This document shows, in pieces, positions 35,108-47,762 of a DNA stretch of 64,000 nt. Numbering within the stretch: position 1 is the first letter of the stretch; each line of letters begins with the position of its first letter. The DNA is from Ulva prolifera. Its lineage: Eukaryota > Chlorophyta > Ulvophyceae > Ulvales > Ulvaceae. The position numbers and the translations under genes are program-made. Under the pieces are notes generated by a model. It was not told where the DNA came from, did not search any database, and saw nothing but the letters and a program-made list of their open reading frames with translations. The stretch is taken from contig CM041200.1 of assembly GCA_023078555.1 (NCBI GenBank), forward strand, positions 4,864,936 to 4,928,935. Reading direction: 5' to 3'.

Positions 35108-36845
35108 ATGGCTGCAGTGTTGCAGACCGTCGGCAGGTCGTGGTATCTCTGGCCCGCAGCTGCTGCCACCTACATCTATGGGACGTCGCCCCAAAAGCAG
35201 AAGCAGGCCGAAGCCAGACCAATCATCCAAGAGAAGTACGACAACGGCTCACTCCAGCTTGTGTGTCAATGTTGGTGAAGTGTGCGATGTCAGTGGGCCA
35301 GTCGAGTGTGTGTTCTCTTTGCAGGTGCGTGCAGGACCTGCTAGCCCAGGATGGAGCAAGGGCCGTGCCCTCTGCCGGACAGACACTACGCAGACATGGC
35401 ATCGCAGGGCGCATGATCGCCCAGGACTACTGGGTATGCCACGCCAGCCACTGCTGGAGCTACATCTCACAGCCGAGGCCTGCACCTGCATACAGTTACA
35501 AAGCTCCTGCCCACCTGTTCCACTAATTGCACGCACTCATGGCTCCTGCTCCTCCCATCGCACACCCACGACCCCATAAACATGTCACTCTTCAGCTTCT
35601 ACGGTGTTTCACTACGGCCGAGCACTCCACCAGCGCACAGTGCAGCCCGAAACTCCCACAGACCAATATCACAGCCTACCTCTCACAGCTTGGCGCCCAA
35701 ATACACATCGTCGTCCCTTAGCCACCAGGCTCTGCCTCCGCAGAAGCTGCGGCATCACCTGTCACGTCAGAACTCTGACACGAGGCGCACACGTGCAGTT
35801 TGACATGATGGAGTCGGAGCGCATGGTCCAGGACATGGTGTGTGTATACAACCAGAACACGAAGGAATTCCACACAGTCATGCGCGTCGGCACGGACGTC
35901 TGCGGCTACCCCCGCACCGTGCACGGGGGCCTCACCGCCGCCATCGCAGACGAATCCTTCGGCGGTGAGCAGCTGCACCGCTCCATCCCCCCCACTCCTG
36001 CCCTCATCTGATCCACACGCCCGCCCGCCCACTTGATCCCAGTGGCGTGACCAGTTCTGTACTCCAGCATGCGCATGAGTGCTTGATTCAGGCGCATGAG
36101 TGCTTGATTCAGGCGCATGAGTGCTTGATTCAGGCGCATGAGTGCTTGATTCAGGCGCCATTCTGTCAGCAGGTGCATCAGCCGAGAATGCGTCAGATGC
36201 GGGGAGCAGCCACTGGCGCGGTGGCGGACCAGGCATGGGCCATCATCCATGTGCCACGCAGTGAGCTGTCACCCCTCTTCTGACAGAATTCCGGCCGCCG
36301 AATGTGTTAGTTCTGTTCTCTCTCTGGTGTTGTGTACGGCAGTGCCGTCACATGCATGTGCACACCTGACAGGGGCGGTGGTGACACGCCAGGTTGACCC
36401 CCACGATTCCACCCCTCATCCCGATGTGTGAGTGGTGGCGCAGTCCCACCCCTCCTTCCGTGCTCCGCCGCCCCCACGCGCACAACCCAGCGCTCCGGCG
36501 ACGCCGTATCTGCTGACAAACTGCACCAGCGCTTCCCGCGAGCAGCGCATGCATGCAGGCCTGTACGTGTGCCTCTGGACGTCGGGCGCGCTCGGGTTCC
36601 GGCCGCCGGGGCTGACGGCGCGGCTAGAGGTGGACTACGTGGCCAAGCTGCCGTCCGCGAGCCTCATCCAGTGCAGCGTGAGCCTCGATGACATCGACCG
36701 GCGCAAGGTGTGGATGCGGGCGCGAGTGTACGACGCGGGGAGCGGGAAGGAGTGTGCCCGCGCACGGGCACTCTTTGTCGCGCCGCGCTGGGGCCGCGTC
36801 GTGCGCCGCGTGCTGTGGCCGTTCGGCCGCCGCGCAGCGGAGTAG
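35108..36845 (+). CDS. Hotdog-fold acyl-CoA thioesterase (4HBT/THEM4-like)
   Basis: Seen: exons 35108-35262 (or to 35274), 35325-35433, 35799-35964 and 36559-36845 join in phase to 238 or 242 residues, ATG to TAG. The hotdog core is in exon 3, YPRTVHGGLTAAIADES, with the HGG motif and the following acidic residue typical of PaaI/THEM4 thioesterases. Exon 4 continues as TARLEVDYVAKLPS, then RARVYDAGSG and ALFVAPRWG, the remaining strands. The N-terminus has a hydrophobic patch (SWYLWPAAAATYIYG) that may be a leader or anchor. Two donors for exon 1 both keep the frame. Known: these enzymes hydrolyse acyl-CoA thioesters; the substrate is not predictable. The last exon is much more GC-rich in third positions than the first. 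Confidence 0.8.
36071..36154. repeat. 21-bp tandem repeat, four copies, in an intron
   Basis: Four exact copies of GCGCATGAGTGCTTGATTCAG followed by GCGCC. They lie within the third intron of the thioesterase gene. The unit is a multiple of three, so it forms artificial seven-residue repeats in translated frames. Confidence 0.95.
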
Positions 36846-38484
36846 TACGCCTGCTAGTCCCCCCGCCGCCTGTGGGGATGTGCAGGGTTTCGGCACGGCT
36901 GACAGCCCCCGAGGACATGTGCGGCTTGAGGGCACTCGTCAGATTCCTGGCGGGGCCGACCTGCATGGGCGGGGAGGCTGCAAGAAGCCCTGCGCAAGCA
37001 GCAGCTGCAGCCTGATGGATTGTGTAGGGCCACGGTGACGCGTCCATTGCTTGGGTCGGGCAGGCATAGGGTGCGGCATGACAGCTGTTTGGCATGCATG
37101 CTGGACGGCTGCGTCCAAACACGCCAGTGTAGGACAACCGAACGTCCATGGCGGGGGCCACTACAACCGCCTCGTCTGGAAGCGTATGCATGGAATGTGG
37201 GGTGCAGCAGCGGATGGTGGTCGGCGAGCCAGGGCCGATTACTTTGCCAGAGTGTGCCAGGTAGCGTGGGCCCGGGTATGTGCTGCAGGGCGTATGTGAG
37301 TGCTTCGTGAGTAAGGGCAGCCCGGCGCGAGCAGCGCCGGTCAGCGCGCCACGCCCTTGCTCCGCTCGGGGGGGGATGGGGGAGAATGTGCTCAGCCCCA
37401 GCGTGCTCAGCGCTCTCGACTCTCGACGCTGATGATTAGCTGCGCACTTCGTCGGCGGCAGTCAGCCGGGTGTCCACACTGGATGGTGACTTGATGTACA
37501 TCGTGTTGGCCCTTGCACGTGTGTCGGTGGGCGGTGGTGCGCTGTACCCCGGCGCACCCCTGGCCATGTGCGGACGACGCCAACGGCGCCCCGCACCTGA
37601 GCGCTGGCACTAGTAGGCCGGGTGGTTGACTCCGACGAACCTGCGGCTGTGTTGCATGAACAGCCTGTGCCGACTGGAGATGGCCTGTGCCTTTCTTGCG
37701 CCCTGTTTTCTGCGTTTGCTGGCGAGTCTGAGGCAGTGGCATGGGTCGTGGCCAGGCAGCGATGCATTGCTGGTAGGTGCATAACTGATGCAATGCTGTG
37801 TATTGTGTAATACTGCTTGATCGCCCGCCCTGCTGGGCAACATATGTTGCGCAAGCAGCTGCCACAGGGCCTGCACTGCTGTTGTGCTGCAGACGAGGTG
37901 GAAGAGCCACATGTATGTTGGTGGCCCTCGAGTCACGTGTGGTACTTGATCAATCGATAGGTGAAGTCCTGAGCTCACTGACTAGTCGTGTCTTGAGATG
38001 TCACATGCATTCGTGTAAAATTGCTCAAGCGCTGGACTGCGCAGTCCTCGTGACGGAGAAAGCATGTCATGCCATGGCGAAGTCTATCACGAGTGCCAGC
38101 CGGCGCTCATGCTGTGCTCGTTGGCACTTGCACCGGCCCCTCGGGGCCCCAGTAGCTGCCCCACACCGACGCGCTGCGTGTTTGATCTCGACGAGGCACC
38201 GGAATCTCACGAGCTCCCGTGAACTTCAACACGGGTCGAAACGATGTACCACAGAATTCAGCGAGATCCAAGGCTTGACGGTAGTTGAGTACTCTGTCGA
38301 TGAAGTATGCCTGACGCAATGTCTTGCGTGAAGTCCTGAGTGAGTGCGTGGCACGTGTAGTGCGCGAGCACAGCTTGATGCGACTCTGAGAAGTGAACAG
38401 CGTCACCAGAGGACAGCAGCGAACCTTGATCATCCTATGTCTGCTTGTCGTCTGGTGTATTGAAGGGGGCTTTTGTCGTGAGGC
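36846..38484. other. Intergenic region between plus-strand genes
   Basis: No supported gene. 37310-37440 is GC-rich with short palindromic stretches (GGCGCGAGCAGCGCC). Frames here have no family features or fitting splice partners. Confidence 0.5.
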
Positions 38485-39639
38485 ATGAATCCTGACCAAG
38501 ATAGCCTTCTCAGGCCTGGGACTGGCGGGGCTGCGCCTTCCCTGCCACAATCTACCAAAGTTCCGATCCTTGATACATCAATCTCAGGCACGGAGAGTCT
38601 GCATGGGATTTCAGCACCGGATAACAGGGACACACGGCTGTTGAAGGCAATTGTTCGCAGCACAGCCATTGTGCTGTGCATCAGCATCACTGCCGACATC
38701 TTCAATACCACCCTCTTCGCGTTGCACCCGATCTGCATCAGTCTGGGGTTCCTGGGCTTCATGTCAGAGGGAGTGCTCCTAGCACACTCATTCCGCAGCC
38801 TAGAGGGGACAGACAGAGTCAAAGCCATCTGGCAGCATGTGACCATGCAAGTTGCGGCAATTGCAAGCATATCAATCGGGTTCGGGTCGATATATTACAA
38901 CAAGGTGCTGCAACTGAGCTTCTGTGATTTCATATGAGCGAATGCTCTGTAACTTCGTCCGAATGGTCCTACAGCATCTCGCACTGAACAAACAGCCAGC
39001 CGATGCGATTCAGTCCGAGCCCGCAGCTCCATGCAGTGCAATTCCTGTATGCTGTGCTGCTCCACAGACGTGCATCTTCGACACCGGGCTCACCTTCATT
39101 ACCCCTCACAACAAGCAACATGTCCAGTGCTGCACTGGGTTTACTAAAGCAATGCTCCAATGGCACAAGCCGTCCAAAAGCTCCCCACGCAGGCGCATGC
39201 ACATTGCACTCGTGTCATTCAGTCCGTAGTCAACACCAAGCCGCACCCAGTGTCCTCTCCGTGCCTGCAGATCCGGCTAGGCAAGCAGCACTTCACCTCG
39301 TGGCACGGCCTCCTCGGTGTGTCCACCACGCTGGCTGCGCTGCTGGTGGTCCTCATGGGCGCCGGCGCCTTCAGGCGCCTCGGCCTACTGCAGAAGCTGC
39401 CCCTGCCGATGCAACCGCTGCTGAAGCGGGCCCACACCGCCGCTGGCGCACTCGTGTGGTTTTCTGCCCTGTTCAACGTGCTGCTTGGCCTGCGCACGCA
39501 TGGCGCAGGGCCACGCACGACACTCCACTACGGCCAGGGCATCGCGGTGCTGATCATCGCAGTGGCTCAGGGGGCTCTGCTGCTGCAGCGCCGCCCGGCG
39601 CCGCGTGCTGAACAGGAGGATGCAGGTAAGCTTGTATAG
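38485..39639 (+). CDS. Cytochrome b561 domain protein (CYB561D-like)
   Basis: Seen: exons 38485-38904 and 39271-39639 join in phase to 262 residues. Six hydrophobic helices can be read. Four histidines in the expected places for two b hemes are H81 (LHPICISLG), H118 (IWQHVTMQ), H152 (SWHGLLGVS) and H195 (KRAHTAAGA). The first helix, RSTAIVLCISITADIF, precedes the core. Known: these transmembrane ferric reductases move electrons from ascorbate or similar donors; the CYB561D type lacks extra domains. The stop at 39637 comes from reading through a good GTAAGC site at 39626, so a further small exon cannot be excluded. The second exon is far more GC-rich than the first. Confidence 0.85.
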
Positions 39640-40769
39640 CAGTCCACTCTTGCAGCCCGTTTACATGCATGCGCCGCATGCTTGCCCCACCTCCACGCAG
39701 AGGTGGGATAGCCACCTTGCAGTCGAGGGCAGCTTGTTTTACGCGGCGCTACGGCTAAAGCGCCCCAGGCTTGATTCCCGTGCCACAGGGACAATGCTGC
39801 GCCGCATATCGGGCATGTCCAGGTGCTTGTGCTTTAGGCGGTCACGCCCTCAGAGCCACTCACAGGCCGTTTTTTCCCCTTTCCCATGGTGTGTGGACGG
39901 TGGCGCCTGCAATGCAGCGAGAGCACTCTCCGGGGAGATTCTGCTGCAATCCCGAGGCGCGTCTGCCATCTGAGTCTTGCTGAGCAGCAGTCTTCAGGTG
40001 TCAGGTCAGAGACAGTGTCGCAAGAACGCTCATCTAGCACAGGCTGAGCTCTGCTGTGTTGGGTCGGATGCCAGCAGGCTGCTTACAGCCAGAGCGCTCG
40101 ATCGCATTACAGTATAGGTCTTGCTGCTGTGGGTCTTGAACAGGCACGCCATGTGCTCACGTTGCCATCGGCAAAGCAGGCATGGGTTTTTATGTGATGG
40201 TGATCGATTCACCGTGGCCCGATGTAATTTCTGACGTGTAACAGCACCCGTCAGGCTTGCTCATCAGGTTGTGCAGCAATCACGGCGTTGGTGCTGCCCT
40301 GTCAATGTGGACTTGCCCGTGTTCTCAACCGCATCTCTGCACCAGTGCTCTACCGGCGTAAATGTAATTGTGTCAAACTGTGACAGATGTTAACAGAAAC
40401 GCAAACAACCTGCAGAACAGCCAAGCTTCATTACTGGTGCATTTATGCCAGCGTTGCTGTTCAGGTGCCCTGGAAGCAACAGACAATTTGCATTCCATGT
40501 TGTACACGTGCATCCTCGTCAGATCCGGACACAAGCATGTCACTTCACAATCAACGCCTCGCAACAATTACATCTACAGATTCGTGAAGTCCCCAAAAAG
40601 TCTCATGGCTGCATTTTGCATATTGATGGGAGGGGATGACGTCGCAAGTTTGCCTAGAATTCATCGACCAGTCCTCGCCCAACAAGTGGCAGCTCAGCCC
40701 ACAAGGGTGTGTGGATGCATCTTGCGATTATGCACGCCAAATGATGCTGCATAATGCTTTGTACAGTAA
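39640..40769. other. Convergent intergenic region
   Basis: Should hold the 3' UTRs of the b561 and GatC genes. No supported gene; frames at 39605-39973 and 40368-40754 are without features. Confidence 0.5.
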
Positions 40770-41280
40770 TTACTGTTCCCCTTGAATGGCAGGAACTTTG
40801 AGGAGATTGCCTTCTCGCGCTGGCACAGAATCCAAAAAGTCTTCGGACATGGGGTGCTTCTCTACAACATCTGCTCGCGGCGTTGCTTCTGCAACTTCGT
40901 CAGTGACTCTCAACGTGGGCGGGACATCAGTCAAGTCGACAGCTTGGAGTTGTGCAAAGAACTCTGTGACCTTGTTTAGCTGGGGTGTCCATGCTTCGAC
41001 CTGCAGCCTTTCACGCTTAATACATGCACTGACAGGCCCACCATACCGGGAATTTGATTGAATGGCACAGGTCTGGTAGGGCAGCTGTGATCGGACGCAC
41101 CTCCTCGTCTGTGACATGTATTTGCGCCATTTCGGCAAGCTTTCTAATGTCTGGCTGCTCATACTCCGACTGGGAGCAGCACAGCCTACAGTGAATTCTC
41201 AATTGTGAGGTATGGCCACCACGGACGTACTGGTACGCATATCTCGCAAGGCGCGGACACGAAAATGCTGAACAAGCCAT
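40770..41280 (-). CDS. GatC: Organellar aspartyl/glutamyl-tRNA amidotransferase subunit C
   Basis: Seen: exons 41101-41280 and 40770-41000 join in phase (donor GTGCGT) to 136 residues, ATG to TAA. After a leader of about 40 residues rich in Arg, Ser, Tyr and Cys comes DIRKLAEMAQIHVTDEE, the GatC N-terminal helix. It is followed by LNKVTEFFAQLQAVDLTDV, then TPRADVVEKH, in the order and spacing of the family. Known: GatC stabilises the GatCAB complex, which converts Glu-tRNA(Gln) to Gln-tRNA(Gln) in plastids and mitochondria. The leader fits organelle import. No operon context, as expected in a nuclear genome. Confidence 0.88.
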
Positions 41281-41907
41281 TTTGACGCACGGCGTTGTTG
41301 CACCGATATTACGGACCCAGCAACGATGGACACGTGGCTGCAGAGCGAACAGAGTTTCTCTATACATTCAGTGCTACCTTTGCGGCTGCGATGGACACAG
41401 GTGATTGCACTGCTGCCCTTTTACGCAGGCCCAGTACCCTGCCGCAAGGTCCCTGTGGCCATGCTCCGGCTCAAACATGTGTGCTGAACTCAACAGCTGT
41501 GCATGGCCCAAGATCGTCGATACAGTGCAGCAACAGACTCCTGCGAGAACTACTCGCCGCGATGTGCTACAGCATGGAACTCCAGCACCGTATACATGAC
41601 GATACAACGACAGAGGATGCAGCCGCAGCCGGTGAAATCCATATGGTGTTACACAACAGATCGCATCGACCAATGCTGCTGCAACGGGGTGTACTAGCTT
41701 GTGAAGGTTTCAACATCAGCACTGACAGCCACACACGCGTGTAATGCAGGCCAAGACTATTCGCGTCCACGTATCTACACTCACGCACAGCAGCGTCCAC
41801 CGCAGCTGGTCCACCTCGATGGGGCCATTACACCGGGCCTCGTGCCAGCCCGGACCCCAACCCCAGCTACCTCTCGGGGCTACGCCTTCACGTTACACCT
41901 AATGCTT
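41281..41907. other. Intergenic region upstream of GatC
   Basis: Probably the GatC promoter and the 3' UTR of the neighbouring minus-strand gene. The 149-codon frame at 41295-41744 (+) begins with TTG and has no support. Confidence 0.5.
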
Positions 41908-44900
41908 CTATGGAGACCCCAGCTCAGATCGTGGCGATGTGATTGACTGCGCCAGCAGGCTGCTGGCGCCCCACGTTCCCCTCCGTGCACTCTCCCGCAA
42001 GACACCCTTTCCGGCCAATGCACCTCCGCCCCCCTCCGGCACCGCCATCCCAGCAGACGCAGCGGCCACCTTCACCAGCGCGCCCGTGCGGCGCCAGCCC
42101 GCCTCCACTGCTGCTGCGGCCCATGCAAGCCCCTCGGGGGCGACCTCCTCAAACGCCGAGGCTGCAGCCGTGCGGGCCGAGCCACCGCCGTCCTCTGCTG
42201 CCGGCGCTGTGCGCGCACGACTGTCAGCGGTGGCGTTCGTGCACGTTGGCTCTCCTGCTACACCCTCTGCGCAAGTGAGTGTCTCTCCTCCATGTGGCGT
42301 GTCCACCTGGGCCTCTGTCGTGACCTTAGGAGCCACCCTGAGAGCACCAGGAGAGTCGCTGGCATGCGCATGCGGCGGCGCGCGGGCGGCGGCTGCGCGG
42401 CGGGCGAGCCGAGCGGCACGCGCCTTCGCGGCCACGGGGCTGAGCAGCTGCGCCTTGAGGTCGTTGACGGTGTCGACCATGCGGTCGAGGGCGGAGATCG
42501 TGTTACGGCCGTCCTCCGCCATGACCGCCAGCAGCGTCTCGAGCGCCCCGCTGTCGTCCACGGTCTTGCTCTTCTTGGGCTCGCTCGGCGGGGCTGGGGC
42601 CGCTGGTGTGGCAGCTAGCCGTGCCTGCACGCCGCGCACAGTGGTGTTGACGACGTGTTCCGATCCCACACATGGAAAACGATCTCTCCGTCAATCGTTG
42701 TTGACGGAATTCTCGTCCCGACATTCCACTGCTGAAAGGTACAAACTATGTGTATATTGTCTGCCCATTCTGTTTGGGTTGGCTGCGAGAAATACGGCTG
42801 TAGCAGTCATTGATGCAGGCCACATGGCACAGGTGCACTGCAACATCACCTTGGGCACCCAGTTCAGGGACTGCAGGCCGGGTGTGCCATCATGTCACCA
42901 ACATGTCGCTGCATGCATTACGTGTGGATGAGTGCCGGGGGCACTCACCTCGAGGGCGGCGTTGTGCGCCTGTAGCGCCGCGAGCTCCCCCTGCAGGTGC
43001 CCGCAACGCGCCCCCGCGCGGGCCTCCGCATGCTGCTCACGCTCCGCCGCCGCGGCGATGCGCTCCTGCAGCGCCAGCACCTGCCGCTGCCGCGCAGCGC
43101 CCTGCCCCTGCACAGTGGATGTGACCTGTCAGCTGAGGCACACCATTCAGCTTCCCATCACCGGCCCATAGTGTCTGCAGGCCACAGGGCTAACGCAGTG
43201 CTGGGGGCCTTCTTACCACTGGCAGATCTGGGCTGCGCTCGCAGCCACTGTTCATGCAGGACGCTGTGTGTATGATGGCTGACGTCACACGGGCTCAGGC
43301 GATTGCATGGCCGAGTACCGAGATGGACTACAAGGCATCGCAGCCAACAGCAGCGACCTGAAGACGCACCTAGCCGTAGCTGTCACACACACCGCCCAAC
43401 AAGCACACATCAGACACGCACAAAACGAGCGCCGTGCTAGGGCGTGTGCGCTGGTGGCCACAGTGCAAAGCGAGGCACATGCTGTGCATGTACAAGCGGT
43501 TTACAGTTGGAGAGGTGGCGCACCTGAGAGGCTTGGGCCATGCCGATAGCTGCCTCAGCGACGGCAGTCATCATGGCCAGCCTCGCTGCCAGCTCGTCCT
43601 TCTCTGCGTTTGCAGCCACTGCCGCGGCTGTGGCCTGAGCCCGCGCGGCTGCGCCCGACTCCTCAGCCGCTGCCGCAGCGGCCAGTGCTGACACCGCCGC
43701 AGCCTCCGCCGCCGCATTCGCCACCTGCAGCCACTGCGGATGAACAGACACCTCCGGAACCTCACTTTCTCAAGGCGCCAGAGCAGAATCAAACGCAGAG
43801 CACGGTCGTGTGACTACGTTGATCTACAATGTGAACTCATGTGATGCCGGGGACCTATGCGCTAGGACCAGGGTCGCGGCGGCGGCGCTGTGGCCATGTG
43901 GAGGGTTCCATGTGGTGTATGCATGATGGGAGGTCGCACCAGGCTTGCACTCAGGGCGGCCTCGGTCTCGCCGAGGGCATCGCGCAGCCACTCTGCGTCC
44001 GCGCGCTCGCCACCAGCGGCAGCCTGCCCGGCGTCGCCCGTAGCAGCGTGTACGCGCGCCTCCGCTCCCTCCACACAGGCGCTTCCCTCCGCACATGCAT
44101 GGCCCTCCGCAGCCTACACCCCAGTCACCACATTAAGGCCGCGAGCGGGTGGGAGATTTTTTTTTAAAATATAAAATACTGTGAGACGAGCCGATCCGCC
44201 AGCGCATGAGCCAATTGATTAAAGCGACGCGCGCGCACAAACACTTGTCAGCGCATGCATCGGCTACATGCATTGCAGCGCACCTTTGTCGGCGCGGCCT
44301 CTGCCTGCGGCGCAAACACCCCCTCCTGCAGCACTTCGGCCAAGGTAGAGTGGACCAGCGCCGATGCAGCATCGTCCAGGGCGGCTTCAGGGCCGGATCT
44401 CGTGGCGCTGCTCTGCACGCAGACGTGGCGCTTCAGGCGGCAGTGAGCAGCCGGCGTCGTGCATTTCTCTGGCTTTTCGTCACACACAAGCGTCCGTGTG
44501 TGCAGCGGCTGGAGTGCAGGCTAGGGTGACAGGTACGGACATGCATCAGTCCACGACGTGTATATGCGCAACAGGAAGCGGAGCCAGAGCACCGTGGGGC
44601 GTTAACAACGTACCTCCGTGATGTCCAGGCCGCACTGCAGCCGCCGGAAGTCCGCTTCTAGGCCACAGTTCCGCTCGAACGCTCCCAGTGGTGAGTGTGG
44701 ATTCACGTCCAGCTCCAGATCAATGAAGAGATCCGCTTCCGTCACTTTGTTGGCAGTGGTTGCAATGACTTCGGGACCACCGTGTTGCAGCTCTGAAGGC
44801 AGAGGCGCTCCGGCGAGGAGGGGCTGAGGGAGGAGGGCGGGATCAGGGCCATCCGTCGCTGCCGATTCGGGTTCAAGGTGCTCCGGGTTCAGGGTGGTGG

Positions 44901-46867
44901 GAGTTTCGGAGGACGTTTGCGATACGGCAGCAGATGCGCACGAATCGTTGTCAAGACTGCCATCCAGTGGACCTGCAGGACAGTGTCATGCTTGTTGCTC
45001 TCACAATGGCATCAACCCAGGCTTGCTGGAGGAGGTGGCCATGGCATGGTGGTGGATACCCAGCTGGAGAAGATCTAGACACACAGAGAGGGAAAGGCAT
45101 TCGATCTTCTGGTTACGCAGAGGCCCTGTGCGTGAAACGGCAAAGTGCTCGAGGCAGAAGTCTCCATGTGTTGCTCAGTCTCGAGCGCTGATATGTGCAA
45201 CTGCAGCCTCGATGAATGGAGGCTGTCATGCAGTAGACGGCGGCCAATTGAGATGTTTGGCACATTGCCGTGGCGCACCCTGCCCTTTCGTAGAGGCTTG
45301 CTCTGCAAGCTCGTGTTCAGATGCCTCGCTTCGCGGATGCAGAAGATCCTCACTGCCTGCCGAAAGTGTGCCCATGTGCTGTTCTTCGTGGTGTGTTTCT
45401 GCCTCAGTGACTGCGACCGGAATCTTTGGCACAAACACCTTTGGGGTGCCAGAAAGCTTCCTTTCGGGAGATAGCTGGCGTGTGGGTGAGAAGGACTGCG
45501 CATGGGGGGTGCTCGGTGCAGACACCAGCCCTGGCAGCTGTGCATATCGCAGAGGAGCAGGACCGTTGAATGGAGTGCGCTTGTTGTTGGTGGCATTCTG
45601 GTCTGAGCTTGTCCTGAAAGAACGACAGCCAGTAAGTGTGATGCACGATGAAATATACTGCACATCCCACACATGAGGTGGCAGAGCAGCGGCATAGTTG
45701 CTGGAAGCGCCCGAAGATCAGTGAGTGTCAGGGAGCACGCACCTTTTGGGGGCCTTGCATAGTAGTTTCGGAGGGGCCTTCTTGTCCAGCAACGCCTGTT
45801 TCTCAGCCTCTGCCTCGGCCTCCTTCCCTTTCTCAACGTAACGTCCCAGCTGCACGTGTAGAGCCAGTCAATATCAGCAGCAGATGCTGCTGCAGTCACT
45901 TGACTCACAGCGTCACTGTCAAAGAGGACATGGAGCCAGGCACACCTCGGTGTTGTAGTAATATTGAGATTGCTCTCCTAGGTCTATTTGCGCACGCTCC
46001 TTCTGCGCCTGCAGGCGTTATCACATTTATGTCACATGATGTTCGCATGTTGCCCTGAATGTTTGTATTAGGAACCGCGTTACGAGGCTTCGTCGTGAGG
46101 AGGGGCATGCAACGTTCTTGTCCTGTCAACAGGCCCAGCGCTGAACACACGCGAGGAGGACAAGAACACATCGAGCACATGCTGGCAAGCTGAATCAGCT
46201 AATGTGATCTACTAGGCGAGAGGCATGTCTCGTCCGCCAGACAAATCGAGCTCTTGCTGTACTTCTCGAACCATGCACACATGAACATCTCCACGCGCGA
46301 CGTTGCGCGCAATGAACATCTCATCATGGGCTAAAACACATCTCCCACATCCAACTGCTGACTACACTGCCGATCATGGAGCTGTACAGATCTACTGCAG
46401 CGCTGGCCGATGTTCAGCTCGTTGGTGCGAGCTTTCGCTCGGCAAGTGGTCTGATACGCGCACACCATCACTTGAACCATCTACATGCACCCAAAATCCT
46501 GCGTGCAGCGGGCAACGTTGCCTCGCCGTACACCTGACCGCAATCAGAGAGTGTTGTTCAAACATCGTACGTCAGCTCGCCAGGGTTAGTTCACAACGAG
46601 ATCAATGCATCACGACGTGAGCTTTCGCAGCGGCTATGGATCCGCCCGAACCCAAGATGAAAAGATGACCCATATGTGGGATAGCCATACCTGATTGTGG
46701 CATCTGGTAAGAGTGAGCAGCACAGGCCGCAATTTGCGCGCGCATAGATGAACCAGAGCGCTCAGATACTTGCCCGCAGCGCCAGCGGCACCCGCCCGGG
46801 CCCAGGCGAATAGCAAGATCAGAGCTCCGACGATACCGGTGAACAGCATCGCAAACGTGTTCATCAT
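41908..46867 (-). CDS. Membrane-anchored Ala-rich protein with a short Sec16-like motif
   Basis: Seen: ten exons (46691-46867, 45946-46008, 45743-45849, 45279-45613, 44614-44972, 44284-44412, 43940-44113, 43524-43724, 42949-43107, 41908-42624) join in phase to 806 residues, ATG to stop. An N-terminal helix (FAMLFTGIVGALILLFAW) could anchor it. Exons 2-3 read QIDLGEQSQYYYNTELGRY then VEKGKEAEAEAEKQA; the LG...YYY..ELGRYVE pattern resembles the C-terminal part of plant Sec16. A Ser/Pro-rich region follows, then Ala-rich helices (RLAMMTAVAEAAIGMAQ, QERIAAAAEREQHAE) and a last exon with Ala/Arg stretches. Known: Sec16 organises ER exit sites, but the rest of Sec16 is absent, so I do not call it Sec16. 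Donors are nearly all GTGCGN. Function unknown; gene model well supported. Confidence 0.66.
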
Positions 46868-47588
46868 CTATCCTCTCTAGACGTGGGCGTTGGAACGCTT
46901 CAAGGATGGTATAACTTTAGGGGCAGGCTAGATGTGGCCGGCGCAGTACTGAATGTTCCGAGAGGGCGGTGTCCTACAAACGATGCGACTTGAACGATAG
47001 TATGGCAAGCTTGGACGTGCCGTGAGACAATGTGCGTTGGCTGCCTTGGCGCCGGCTGGACAGTAAATACAGGCTGTGATGCAGCGTTGCGCAACATGCA
47101 TCCTTGTATCAGCAAGGTTCTAGACGTCTACGCAGGTCTGCGTCAGCTTGATTTCACGGCTGTTTGAGGCCCACCGTGCACAGCACGACGCATACGGCGG
47201 CGCTTGCATACTAGCATGACTAAACACAAGCAACACGCATGTCGGCGCCGACCACGTGCACAGGTGCATACGGATCCCATGCACATCGCAATCTCATGCA
47301 AACGCGATATATCAATGTACACAGCACCATCACGCAGTCGGGCGCCGCCGTGATGGCGTCGGTCTCTGCACCTCGGGGGGCGCACCAGATGCATGTGTGC
47401 AGCGGTGTAGCCCATGACATATATGCAGCACGTCCAAATTCCGTGCGCCGGTGTCCTCGCATGCACATGCATGAATCATATATGTGTGGACATCCGCATG
47501 CACACCAACGAACTGCAGTGCTGAGGCTGAGACCTCTGACATCGTCACCAGCGGGCGCAGCAGAGGCAGATGGCCAATATGCACCATG
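46868..47588. other. Intergenic region between the membrane-anchored protein gene and the retrotransposon
   Basis: Promoter of the minus-strand gene is expected near 46870-47100. The remainder (47143-47588) has no supported gene. Confidence 0.5.
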
Positions 47589-47602
47589 CCAGCACATGCT
47601 TG

Positions 47603-47655
47603 CTTCTTTCGCGGTGCTGCCCGCCTTGCTGCCTTTGTCCTTGTAGCACATGCAT
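47603..47655 (+). repeat. Retrotransposon 3'-end fragment, opposite orientation
   Basis: The plus strand has CGCGGTGCTGCCCGCCTTGC then CTGCCTTTGTCCTTGTAGCAC. It is the reverse complement of the fragments at 3066-3115 and 15364-15410 and lies only about 110 bases from the 3' flank of the intact element. Confidence 0.55.
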
Positions 47656-47762
47656 GCTGCATCGACGCCCCTCCAGAATTCTATCGATAGATATCTGCCC
47701 CAACTTCTTGACAGCGCCATGGCTTGAGCCGGTGCAGGGTATCATATACATATATATATGTA

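Noticed and set aside
36071..36154. Repeat array considered as a CRISPR
   Set aside because: Units are directly adjacent without spacers and sit in a nuclear intron.
41295..41744. 149-codon plus-strand frame upstream of GatC
   Set aside because: TTG start, no splice partners, lies where the GatC promoter is expected.
41939..42931. 330-codon open frame on the plus strand
   Set aside because: Antisense to the last exon of the 806-residue protein, whose exons agree in phase.
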